Part shown: piece by piece, positions 1 to 6,656 of the stretch
Layout of the letters: each line of letters begins with the position of its first letter
How positions within the stretch are numbered: the stretch's first letter is position 1
Translations under genes and position numbers: made by a program
From: JAGHBT01 sp035311885
Lineage (GTDB): Bacteria; Krumholzibacteriota; Krumholzibacteriia; Krumholzibacteriales; WJIX01
Direction: 5' to 3'
Assembly (NCBI GenBank): GCA_964554125.1
Contig: CAZKNG010000091.1
Span: 1-8,430, forward strand
DNA: 8,430 nt
Notes under the pieces: model-generated
What the model was told of the DNA's origin: nothing
The model's database searches: none
What the model saw: the letters and a program-made list of their open reading frames with translations, nothing else

Positions 1-1681
1 TGGAGCCCTCCTGGAGCTCCGGCATGAACTCCTTCCCCATTCCCAGGAAGGTGATCATCCCCGCTGCTATAAGAGCGGCCATGAGGATAACTACTCCTCT
101 TGTTCGGTCGAGGAAGTAGCCCAGTATTGAAAGATAACGGTTGATCACCGCGGGGTGAACGTCCTTTCCTCTTTTCCTCTTCGTGCTCTTTCCGTGAAAG
201 AGCCGGTAGAGTACAGGAGCCCCGACCAGAGCGTAGAAAAGCGCCCCTATCATGGTAAAAGAGACCGCGAAGGCCAGCGGGCGGAACATCTTCCCTTCAA
301 CCTCGCCCAGGGTAAAGATAGGCAGAAAAACTAATATGATGATAAGGGTGGCGAAAAGGATAGGCTTTCCGACCTCAAGGATCGCGGAGATGATCCTGTC
401 CTTTACCAACATACTCTCGCCGCTTGAGAACGACTGGATCTTCTCCACCATGATGATCGTGGCGTCCACTATCATACCCAGTGCTATGGCAACACCCCCG
501 AACGATATAAGATCCCCGGAAATCCCGAACCTGTGCATGAATATAAAGGAGAAGAGCATCGAGAACGGGAGGGAAAAGAGAACTATCAGGGCGTTCCTGA
601 AATCTCCCAGGAAAAAGAAGGAGACCAGGCAGACAAGGATCAGGCCCAGGATAAGTGCTCCTCTTACTGTATCTATACTGTTTTTAACAAGAGCTGCCTG
701 ATCGTAATAAATCTCTATGCTTACCCCTTCGGGAAGTGTTCCGTTGATCTTTTCTATCCTCTCCTTTATTTGGCCTATCACCTCGAAAGAGTTCGCGCCG
801 TAAGTCTTGTATACCCCCCCCATCACTATCTCTTCGTCACCGTTGAGAAGCCCCACACCCCTGCGGAAAGCTTTTCCGAACCGGACATCCGCGACATCTT
901 TTACCCTGACAGGCACCGAGCCGCGTACATCGATAACTATCCTTCCGATATCCTCGAGGGTCTCTGCCAGCCCTATAGTCCGCACAACCAGTTCTTCGGC
1001 ACCCCTCTCGATGATACCGGCCCCTGTGTTCAGGTTGTTCTTCTCAACCGATTCTATGACATCCGATATGGTTAGATCGTATTCCAGGAGCATGTCGGGG
1101 TTCACCCTTATCTGGTACTGCCGGACGTACCCCCCCTGGCTTATCACCTTGGCCACGCCGCTGACTGTCTGGAGCTCACGCTTTACAATCCAGTCCTGGA
1201 TCGTTCTGAGCTCGGTGGTGCTGTGTCCATCCCCCTCAAGGTAGTACGATAGTATCTTCCCCATACCGCTCGCTATCGCCCCCATCTCGAGGCCGTGATG
1301 CATGTTAACCGTCTCCGGTATCTGCTCTTCCGCCTCCCTGAGCCTCTCGGCTACCAGCTGCCTGGCCAGATAGATATCGATATCGTCTTCGAAATAGATG
1401 TTCACGGTGGAAAGCCCCGGGGACGAGGTGGAGCGTATCTTTTTAACGCCGACGATACCCCTCATGGCGATCTCCACCGGGCGGGTGACGAACTGCTCCA
1501 CATCCTCTGGAGCGGTCCCCTCCAGCTCGGCGAAGACCTGCACAAGGTTGGGACTGATATCGGGGAAGGCGTCTACAGGCATGCGGGTCAGGGATACTAT
1601 CCCCAAAACGCATACTCCTGCGAGGATGAGTACGATGATCCACCTGTGCTCGAGCATATATTCTATGATTTTTTTTCTCAT
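1..1681 (-). CDS. Heavy-metal efflux RND pump, CzcA/CusA family (N-terminal 560 residues; runs off left edge)
   Basis: Inner-membrane proton/metal antiporter of a tripartite efflux complex, partial: about 560 of an expected ~1,040 residues are in the window. Translation from ATG 1681 begins MRKKIIEYMLEHRW, with TM1 at about residues 13-31, then the porter-domain motif DAFPDISPNLVQVF (about 37-50). TM2-TM6 follow from about residue 335, and the frame is still open at position 2 with the conserved segment KEFMPELQEG. TM4 carries D406 and E413 (in VDATIIMVE), the charged pair conserved in this family. The first Asp of the CzcA-type signature (D402 in C. metallidurans CzcA) is Ala here, as in CusA. 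GGAGAG lies upstream of the ATG, and the adaptor stop is only 19 bases away, so the two are co-transcribed. The family is certain; the metal is not, so no gene symbol is given. Confidence 0.95.
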   Translation of the reverse strand, partial: MRKKIIEYMLEHRWIIVLILAGVCVLGIVSLTRMPVDAFPDISPNLVQVFAELEGTAPEDVEQFVTRPVEIAMRGIVGVKKIRSTSSPGLSTVNIYFEDDIDIYLARQLVAERLREAEEQIPETVNMHHGLEMGAIASGMGKILSYYLEGDGHSTTELRTIQDWIVKRELQTVSGVAKVISQGGYVRQYQIRVNPDMLLEYDLTISDVIESVEKNNLNTGAGIIERGAEELVVRTIGLAETLEDIGRIVIDVRGSVPVRVKDVADVRFGKAFRRGVGLLNGDEEIVMGGVYKTYGANSFEVIGQIKERIEKINGTLPEGVSIEIYYDQAALVKNSIDTVRGALILGLILVCLVSFFFLGDFRNALIVLFSLPFSMLFSFIFMHRFGISGDLISFGGVAIALGMIVDATIIMVEKIQSFSSGESMLVKDRIISAILEVGKPILFATLIIILVFLPIFTLGEVEGKMFRPLAFAVSFTMIGALFYALVGAPVLYRLFHGKSTKRKRGKDVHPAVINRYLSILGYFLDRTRGVVILMAALIAAGMITFLGMGKEFMPELQEGS

Positions 1682-1700
1682 ACTTTAACTCTCCGGTTCT

Positions 1701-3050
1701 CTAATGGGAATGTCCGTGTCCGGCGTGCCCGCCTTCCTCGGATTTCTTAAGTTCCGCTTTAAGCATGAACGAGTTCACTGCCGCTACCATCTCTCCCGGT
1801 CCCACACCTTCGAGTATTTCAACGTAGTCGCCGTTTGAGCGGCCGATCACAACACGCCGCGCTTCGAATCCGTCAGCGCTCCTGACAAAAACTGCCGGCT
1901 TGCTGTCGATCTCCTGGATAATATCCCGGTCCAGGACAACCTGAGAGAAGGATTTGTCAACTGTGACCAGCGCTGTAACGAAAGTTCCCGGATTCAGCTT
2001 CCGCGAACTGTTGTCCAGGATCACCCTGACCAGCAAGGTGCGGCTGTCGCTCTCTATGACGGGGTTGATCATACTGATCATCCCGCGAACGGAGCTCACC
2101 CCGTTCCCGGACGATATCTGCAGCTCCTGTCCTTCTTCGAGAAACCCCGCTTCCGACTGAAAGGCCTGAAGATCCGCCCAGATGGTGTCCAAGTCTGTTA
2201 TGGTGAAAATATTTGTATCTGTTCCTACCGCTTCCCCGGCGGTTATATGCCTCTTGATCAGAGTTCCGCCGAAGGGAGCCCTGATCTCGAATACCGTAAA
2301 CTCCGATTCCGGTTCGGAGGGCAAACGGCTGATATACTCCTCATCCAGCCCGAGAGCCAGGAGTTTCTGACGGCTGCTCCTTCTCTCGATTTTTGCCTCG
2401 GCAAACCCCCTTTTCGCCTCCAGGTACTCCGACTCTGAGGAGATCCCTTCATCCCGGAGCGCCTTTTCCCGCCTGAAGGAAGCTTCTGCAATCCCGTACC
2501 TCTCCCCGGCCGCCAGGTATGCCGCCTTCATGTCCGCCAGATCGGAGCTCTCGATTACCGCCAGCACCCTGCCCTCCTCCACCCTGTCACCCAGACAGTT
2601 TCTGACCTCGGTCACTATACCAGCAACCCTCGGTACTATGTGCGCCGTCCTGTCGGCATTTACGACCAGCTCTCCCTGAATCTCCTTCCTGAGCTCCAGA
2701 TAACCCGGGCCTGCCGATTCTGTCTCTATACCGAACCTTTCGATATCCTCTTCATCGATATTAACGGTTCCGACCGACTCGTGCTCGTGGCTGTGGGAGT
2801 CAGGTCCTCCGGGGCTCTCATGAGTATGCCCCTGCTCACTCTCAGGCTGCTGATCACCGTGCTGCTGATCGTGCAGTTCTTCTTCGTGGCTGGAGCCATG
2901 GCCGGCTGCCGGGTCATCATCCCCGTGGATGTGCTCAGCACCGGTCTCTTCGTGCATGTAGCCTTGATCATGGCCATCTGAGCAGCCGGCTGAGAATAAT
3001 GAAAGAGCGGCTGCAAGCGCCGCCACAAATATTAATCTTACTGTTTTCAT
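1701..3050 (-). CDS. Periplasmic adaptor lipoprotein of metal efflux RND system, CzcB/CusB (HlyD-like) family, His-rich
   Basis: Membrane-fusion protein of 449 residues linking the inner-membrane pump to the outer-membrane channel. The N-terminus has a hydrophobic signal ending in SAGC with Cys23 as the probable lipidated residue (the -3 Ser is less usual than Leu). Residues 24-92 form a low-complexity acidic arm with 13 His, likely a metal-binding region. The adaptor core follows: first half of the barrel-sandwich at about 130-168 (NADRTAHIVPRVAGIV), an alpha-helical hairpin at about 169-235, the second half at about 250-285 (RAPFGGTLIKRHITAGEAV), then a beta-barrel and membrane-proximal domain. 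The tail ends GHAGHGHSH, a second His cluster. The start codon overlaps the stop of the upstream channel gene (ATGA), with AGGAAGG six bases upstream of the ATG. The pump gene follows after 19 bases. The family call is secure; metal specificity is inferred only loosely from the His content. Confidence 0.93.
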   Translation of the reverse strand: MKTVRLIFVAALAAALSLFSAGCSDGHDQGYMHEETGAEHIHGDDDPAAGHGSSHEEELHDQQHGDQQPESEQGHTHESPGGPDSHSHEHESVGTVNIDEEDIERFGIETESAGPGYLELRKEIQGELVVNADRTAHIVPRVAGIVTEVRNCLGDRVEEGRVLAVIESSDLADMKAAYLAAGERYGIAEASFRREKALRDEGISSESEYLEAKRGFAEAKIERRSSRQKLLALGLDEEYISRLPSEPESEFTVFEIRAPFGGTLIKRHITAGEAVGTDTNIFTITDLDTIWADLQAFQSEAGFLEEGQELQISSGNGVSSVRGMISMINPVIESDSRTLLVRVILDNSSRKLNPGTFVTALVTVDKSFSQVVLDRDIIQEIDSKPAVFVRSADGFEARRVVIGRSNGDYVEILEGVGPGEMVAAVNSFMLKAELKKSEEGGHAGHGHSH

Positions 3051-4429
3051 CTCCTGCCTTCCTCTCTGCTGATTACGTCCCGGCCGATCGGCTTTCCGGT
3101 GAGCCTCTCAAGATCGGACCTGGCTGAATGGTATTCGTCAAGTATATCTATATATCTCTTTTTAACTTCGAACATCGTTCTCTGAGCGTCGAGAACGTTC
3201 AGGTAATCTGTTTTCCCCCTCCGGTAGCTCTTTCTTGATGCCTGGTAGACCTTCTCTGCTCCGGCAAGGAGGTTCTCTCTAAGCTCCTCCGCCTCGATAT
3301 ACGTTCTGGAAAGTATACTCCGTGCTTCTTCGAGTTCCAGGCGGACCCGCGTGCGGACCGCTTCCAGATTCTCCCGGGACATCTCCAGCTCGCCCGCTGC
3401 AGCGATCCTGCCTCCCTGGTTGCGGTCAAAAAGCGGGACCGGGATGGCGACCCCGAGAACCCACAGGTCGAGATCTCTCTCTTTGAACCTCTTCATACCC
3501 CCGCTGACCGTAATGTCGGGGACAGATAGTGCGTTCTCCAGATTGAGAAGCGCCTTCCTTCTGTCGTATTCGAGCCCGGCCTTAACAACCTCAGGGTTCC
3601 CTTCCAGCAGTGGAAGAAGATCCTCCACCGGCGGAACCGGCGCCAGATCGTCCAGGTTTCCTGAAGCTGTCTCGAACCGGCACTCCCGGCCAGCCCACAT
3701 CGCTGAAAGTCTTTTCCTGGCCAGCTGAAGCTTCCGCTTTGCAGCGTTATGCCTGATCTTCATATCGGAAAGCACAACCTTCGCCCTGGTCTCCTCCAGG
3801 GGAGCGTCTCTTCCCACCAGGACTCTCCCTGCCACCGACCCGGCCATCTCTTCTGCCACGGCAAGCAGCTCCCCGGTCAGATCGACGTACTCCTGGGCGG
3901 CAAGAAGATTCGAGAACCTCCTGACCACACCGGTGTAAACGGCAAGCCGTTTTGCTTCATAACCCCAGGCGGCTGACTCTCCCTCGAGGGAGGCAGCCTC
4001 GGCCCTCTTCCTTCTCTGTCCCCCCAGCTCGAACCTGTGGCTGAGCAGGAATTTCATCTCGGCCCCTTCGAATCCGCTTAGTTCTCCCCTGCCCCCTATC
4101 TCGTCTAACTCCACCTCGAGTTCCGGGTTACTCCAGAGAGAGGCCTGAAGAGCCCTGGCACCGGCCGCCCTGACCTCCCAGGAATATGCCCGAAGCTCCG
4201 GATTGCGCATCAGCGCCCTGGAGAGGGCATCTCCAAGGGTGAGTGCCTCCACCGGCTCTATATCGCCGGGGCCGCCTCCGCTCCTTTTCTCGGATCCAGC
4301 CTGATAGGAACTGAAACTGCTCCCCAGGGCAGACCGTGCCGGCACACCTGCCTGCCTGCCAGATCCGGCGCAGCCGGCTGCCGCCAGCAGCAATATTATG
4401 GCTACTGTTACTTTGAACTGTGAATACAT
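3047..4429 (-). CDS. Outer-membrane efflux channel lipoprotein, CzcC/TolC family
   Basis: Outer-membrane factor that provides the exit duct of the tripartite metal pump; 460 residues from ATG 4429. I chose this start over the longer GTG at 4489 because AGGA sits eight bases upstream and the protein then begins directly with a lipoprotein signal (MYSQFKVTVAIILLLAAAGC, Cys20); no ribosome site precedes the GTG. Family marks: LTLGDALSRALMRNPELRAY (about 64-82), QASLWSNPELEVELDE (95-110), the CzcC-type HRFELGGQRRKR motif (131-142), a second repeat with PDITVSGG, the VPLFDRNQGG turn, and the C-terminal YRRGKTDYLNVLDAQRT helix. The two-repeat architecture and length fit the family. The stop overlaps the adaptor start by ATGA, indicating translational coupling. 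The 103-base gap to the preceding small gene shows no clear promoter. Confidence 0.92.
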   Translation of the reverse strand: MYSQFKVTVAIILLLAAAGCAGSGRQAGVPARSALGSSFSSYQAGSEKRSGGGPGDIEPVEALTLGDALSRALMRNPELRAYSWEVRAAGARALQASLWSNPELEVELDEIGGRGELSGFEGAEMKFLLSHRFELGGQRRKRAEAASLEGESAAWGYEAKRLAVYTGVVRRFSNLLAAQEYVDLTGELLAVAEEMAGSVAGRVLVGRDAPLEETRAKVVLSDMKIRHNAAKRKLQLARKRLSAMWAGRECRFETASGNLDDLAPVPPVEDLLPLLEGNPEVVKAGLEYDRRKALLNLENALSVPDITVSGGMKRFKERDLDLWVLGVAIPVPLFDRNQGGRIAAAGELEMSRENLEAVRTRVRLELEEARSILSRTYIEAEELRENLLAGAEKVYQASRKSYRRGKTDYLNVLDAQRTMFEVKKRYIDILDEYHSARSDLERLTGKPIGRDVISREEGRR

Positions 4430-4532
4430 ATCGTTGATCCTGTCTATCAAACCCCGCCGGCCGTTCACGGTATACACCGGATACAGCACCGGCTGAAAAA
4501 ACTAAATTTAATTAATAAGAAGGTTTGAAGGA
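4430..4532 (-). other. Intergenic gap between small Cys/His protein gene and channel gene
   Basis: A 103-base spacer inside the efflux operon. I see no convincing -10/-35 pair. It holds GCCGG (4456-4460) facing CCGGC (4489-4493), with CGGT/ACCG arms between them, so the transcript could fold just upstream of the channel gene's ribosome site. Function unknown. Confidence 0.3.
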
Positions 4533-4970
4533 TCAGGTAATCATTACTACCGATCGGATCGATAAGAGGGTGGAATAGGAAAAGCTGGCGTCGGGTACCG
4601 CTACCGGGCTGCCGTTTGAAAGAACTGCCGCCGGATTGGATATCACAGGATGGACAGACAGATCTGCCTTCTGCTCTGTACGCTTTCTTCCGGCAAGAGC
4701 CTGCCCCCCTTTTCTGTGGATGTGGTGCTGATCCTCAGGATGGTGCCCAGTCTGGAAGCGAAGCCCGGAACCCTCGTACACGGAAGACTCCGTTGCTGCC
4801 GGATGACAGTGATACTCGGGAACTTCATTGATGCCGGAATGTTGAAAGAGGTCCCTGCAGAAATGGCCGTGATTGAGGCAGAATCCCAATCCGGAGAAAA
4901 AGAGCCCGGCCGCAAGGGCCAGGACTACCAGTGTTGAGCTGAAGCGGTTATTTCTTATTATGTTCATCAT
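4533..4970 (-). CDS. Small exported Cys/His-rich protein, first gene of metal efflux operon
   Basis: I do not recognise a named family. The 145-residue product has a basic start and a hydrophobic segment at about residues 12-30, which may be a signal peptide or membrane anchor. This is followed at once by a metal-ligand-rich stretch: C31, H34, H36 and C38 (spacing C-x2-H-x-H-x-C), H44, then H54-C55-H56, then H76, H77, H82, H83 and H85. The C-terminus is Ser/Val-rich with no further motif. GGAG lies seven bases upstream of the first ATG, so this start is plausible; the second ATG follows immediately. It is the promoter-proximal gene of the pump operon, the kind of position where small periplasmic metal chaperones or sensors (such as CusF or CnrX in other systems) can occur, but I see no sequence resemblance to those. 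A periplasmic metal-binding role is an inference from composition and position. Confidence 0.75.
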   Translation of the reverse strand: MMNIIRNNRFSSTLVVLALAAGLFFSGLGFCLNHGHFCRDLFQHSGINEVPEYHCHPAATESSVYEGSGLRFQTGHHPEDQHHIHRKGGQALAGRKRTEQKADLSVHPVISNPAAVLSNGSPVAVPDASFSYSTLLSIRSVVMIT

Positions 4971-4983
4971 GGAGCGGCTCCAC

Positions 4984-4997
4984 AGGTTTATTAACCT
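4984..4997. promoter_or_regulatory. Dyad AGGTT-TATT-AACCT in the leader of the efflux operon
   Basis: Perfect 5-bp arms around 4 bases, placed between the putative minus-strand -10 box (5020-5025) and the ribosome site of the gene starting at 4970. Its position suits a repressor operator or a small leader hairpin. No regulator gene is visible in the window to pair with it. Confidence 0.35.
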
Positions 4998-5019
4998 TCA
5001 GTATCATGTTGCCTTATAT

Positions 5020-5050
5020 ATTATAACTAATAGATCGGGAAAAATTCCAA
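5020..5050 (-). promoter_or_regulatory. Putative sigma-70-type promoter for the efflux operon
   Basis: On the minus strand a consensus TATAAT is present at 5025-5020, about 50 bases before the ATG at 4970. The best -35 candidate is TTGGAA at 5050-5045, giving a 19-base spacer. A 19-20 base spacer is known from MerR-family controlled metal promoters, but I do not see the dyad in the spacer that such regulators need, so an unregulated weak -35 is equally possible. Confidence 0.45.
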
Positions 5051-5108
5051 TTTTTCTTAAATAAATTCATCTCAGGGCGCTTATCTACATTGCTCAGATT
5101 CTGCCGGC

Positions 5109-5248
5109 CCCGGACTCTCACCGGGAGTGGAACAGCACCAGAGGTGAAAAGAAACTCAGGTCTGTTATTCTGCTGACCAGGAGAGGACGCGTTTGAACGG
5201 CCGGTCCTCTGAGGATAAAAATGAGAATGTTGTTGCCCTGAGCAGCAA
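5109..5248 (+). promoter_or_regulatory. Cluster of potential hairpins upstream of the cytochrome operon
   Basis: Three inverted repeats lie in a row: CCCGG/CCGGG (5109-5113 and 5121-5125); AGAGGAC/GTCCTCT (5182-5188 and 5204-5210), which encloses a CGTT-TG-AACG dyad; and TTGTTGC/GCAGCAA with one G-U pair (5230-5236 and 5242-5248). The second can also refold through the overlapping TCCTCTGAGGA at 5205-5215, so the two structures exclude each other. None is followed by a T-run, so they do not read as plain terminators. An operator or a structured leader is possible; no known riboswitch was recognised. Confidence 0.3.
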
Positions 5249-5261
5249 TTAATGGTAAAAA
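5233..5261 (+). promoter_or_regulatory. Weak candidate promoter for the cytochrome operon
   Basis: TTGCCC (5233-5238) and TAAAAA (5256-5261) are 17 bases apart, each matching four of six consensus bases, and would start a leader of roughly 30 bases before ATG 5297. The match is weak, and the overlap with the third hairpin may be chance. Another sigma factor or an upstream start is just as possible. Confidence 0.2.
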
Positions 5262-5296
5262 AGAAACAGCGGTCCTGATTGGATAAGGGGGTACAA

Positions 5297-6634
5297 ATGA
5301 GAAAGATAATAATTCCGTTGATTCTATTGTGGGCGGTATCTGCATACTCCCAGCATCGCAGCGGGGAGGAAGCCAAAGGCAGCCGCAGTTATAACGATTA
5401 CGAAAAGCCTGAAACATGCGCCAGCTGCCATACCAGCATTTACCGTCAGTGGCGCAGTGCCATGATGTCGCAGTCGTATACTCACCACTGGGACGAGATC
5501 GAGTATTTCGATCTGGCGGTGGAGCATGCTAAAAAAGACCCTTCCCTGAAAGAGGTTGTGGACGGCTGTAATGGCTGTCACGCGCCGCTTGCCTACCTTG
5601 CCGGAGATATCCCCCCGCCCAGGCCATCGGAGGGCTCCAGAGCGAATGAGGGGGTCAGCTGCGATCTCTGCCATACCATCACAGGGGTCGATGAGGATCC
5701 GCCGGTCAACTTCAGCTGGATCTCGGAGCCGGGCAGAACCAAATACGGAAGCAAACCGGGCCTGGAATCGCCTCATCATATAACAGAATACAATGAGCTT
5801 TTTACAAAGACAGAGCTTTGCGGGAGCTGTCACAACGAAAAGAACCCTTACGGGATCTGGGTAAAATCCACTCAGATAGAATGGAAAGAGGGACCTTACT
5901 CCAGCGAGGGGGTTAAGTGTTTCGACTGTCATATGCCCAAAGCCAGGGGGAGAAGCGCCAAAATGGCAGAGGAGGGGATTATATCGCAGCATATATTCCT
6001 GGGTGCTCATAAGCCGGCCAAGCTGAGAGGAGCGATTGAGCTTTCAATGCACGCCCTGGAACCGGAGGTTCCCTACGACGGCACCGCCGTTATAAAGGTG
6101 GAGCTGTTCAATGCAAAGGCGGGACATAAGATTCCTACCGGATCGGTAGAGGACCGTATCTTATGGCTCGAGCTGACCGCCGTTGATGAAGATGGGAAGG
6201 AGTACAATATTCCCGTGGATCGAAAGGGTTTCAAAGGAGAAGAGTTTACTATCGGTACGGATGAGTCTGCGTACGTGGATATGGGTATCCCTCTGGGAAA
6301 ACCCGACTTCAAGGGTGTCCCGCGCGAGCAGGTCCAGAAAGGGTCGCGTATCTTCCGTATGCCGTATCTCGATAAGAACGGCGTTATGACCATAATGCAG
6401 TGGAATACCAGGAAACTTGGTGTGGATTACCGGATAGGCCCGCGGGAAACAAAAGTGGAGACATATTCCTGGACCATGCCTGATGATATTGCTTTCGGAA
6501 AGGTAAGGATAACTGCAACACTCAATTACCGGAAGCTGATCAAGCCGGTCGCCGAGTATCTCGGCGTGCCGGCCGAAGAGAGCGAGATAGATATGATCAA
6601 CCAGACTTCCGCTGAAATTCTTGTTTATGACTGA
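5297..6634 (+). CDS. Secreted five-heme cytochrome c (cytochrome c554-like) with heme-free C-terminal domain
   Basis: Probable periplasmic electron carrier of 445 residues. The start at ATG 5297 is supported by AAGGGGG five bases upstream; an in-frame TTG at 5279 has no ribosome site. A signal peptide covers about residues 1-19. Five heme-binding CxxCH motifs follow: CASCH (41-45), CNGCH (91-95), CDLCH (122-126), CGSCH (175-179) and CFDCH (208-212). Extra histidines at 63/64, 160/161, 232, 238 and 252 could serve as distal ligands. The opening ETCASCHTSIYRQWRSAMM resembles the cytochrome c554-type multiheme proteins. From about 240 to the end there is no CxxCH; this half looks beta-rich and has NAKAGHKIPTG at 272-282, a motif I associate with other multiheme cytochromes of this kind. 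It is followed 22 bases later by the porin-cytochrome gene, so the two probably act together. No catalytic activity can be assigned from sequence. Confidence 0.9.
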   Translation: MRKIIIPLILLWAVSAYSQHRSGEEAKGSRSYNDYEKPETCASCHTSIYRQWRSAMMSQSYTHHWDEIEYFDLAVEHAKKDPSLKEVVDGCNGCHAPLAYLAGDIPPPRPSEGSRANEGVSCDLCHTITGVDEDPPVNFSWISEPGRTKYGSKPGLESPHHITEYNELFTKTELCGSCHNEKNPYGIWVKSTQIEWKEGPYSSEGVKCFDCHMPKARGRSAKMAEEGIISQHIFLGAHKPAKLRGAIELSMHALEPEVPYDGTAVIKVELFNAKAGHKIPTGSVEDRILWLELTAVDEDGKEYNIPVDRKGFKGEEFTIGTDESAYVDMGIPLGKPDFKGVPREQVQKGSRIFRMPYLDKNGVMTIMQWNTRKLGVDYRIGPRETKVETYSWTMPDDIAFGKVRITATLNYRKLIKPVAEYLGVPAEESEIDMINQTSAEILVYD

Positions 6635-6643
6635 ACGGATGAA

Positions 6644-6649
6644 AGGAGG
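6644..6649 (+). promoter_or_regulatory. Ribosome binding site that fixes a TTG start
   Basis: A full AGGAGG lies seven bases before TTG 6657. This makes the TTG the best start for the downstream gene in preference to in-frame ATGs at 6621, 6627 and 6639, which lie upstream of the site. ATG 6669, with GAGGAAAAAG before it, is the main alternative. Confidence 0.7.
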
Positions 6650-6656
6650 ATCGATT

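Noticed and set aside
252..1750. Several plus-strand frames opposite the pump gene
   Set aside because: The minus strand encodes an unbroken, clearly recognisable CzcA/CusA protein there; the plus-strand peptides are shadows.
4489..4491. GTG 4489 as the start of the channel gene
   Set aside because: It would put 20 extra residues before a lipoprotein signal and has no ribosome site; ATG 4429 has both.
5014..5376. Minus-strand frames across the divergent intergenic region
   Set aside because: They run into the five-heme cytochrome gene, lack ribosome sites and have no protein-like pattern.
5324..6010. Minus-strand 228-residue frame opposite the five-heme cytochrome
   Set aside because: It is a shadow of a gene with clear signal peptide and five CxxCH motifs; no independent domain seen.
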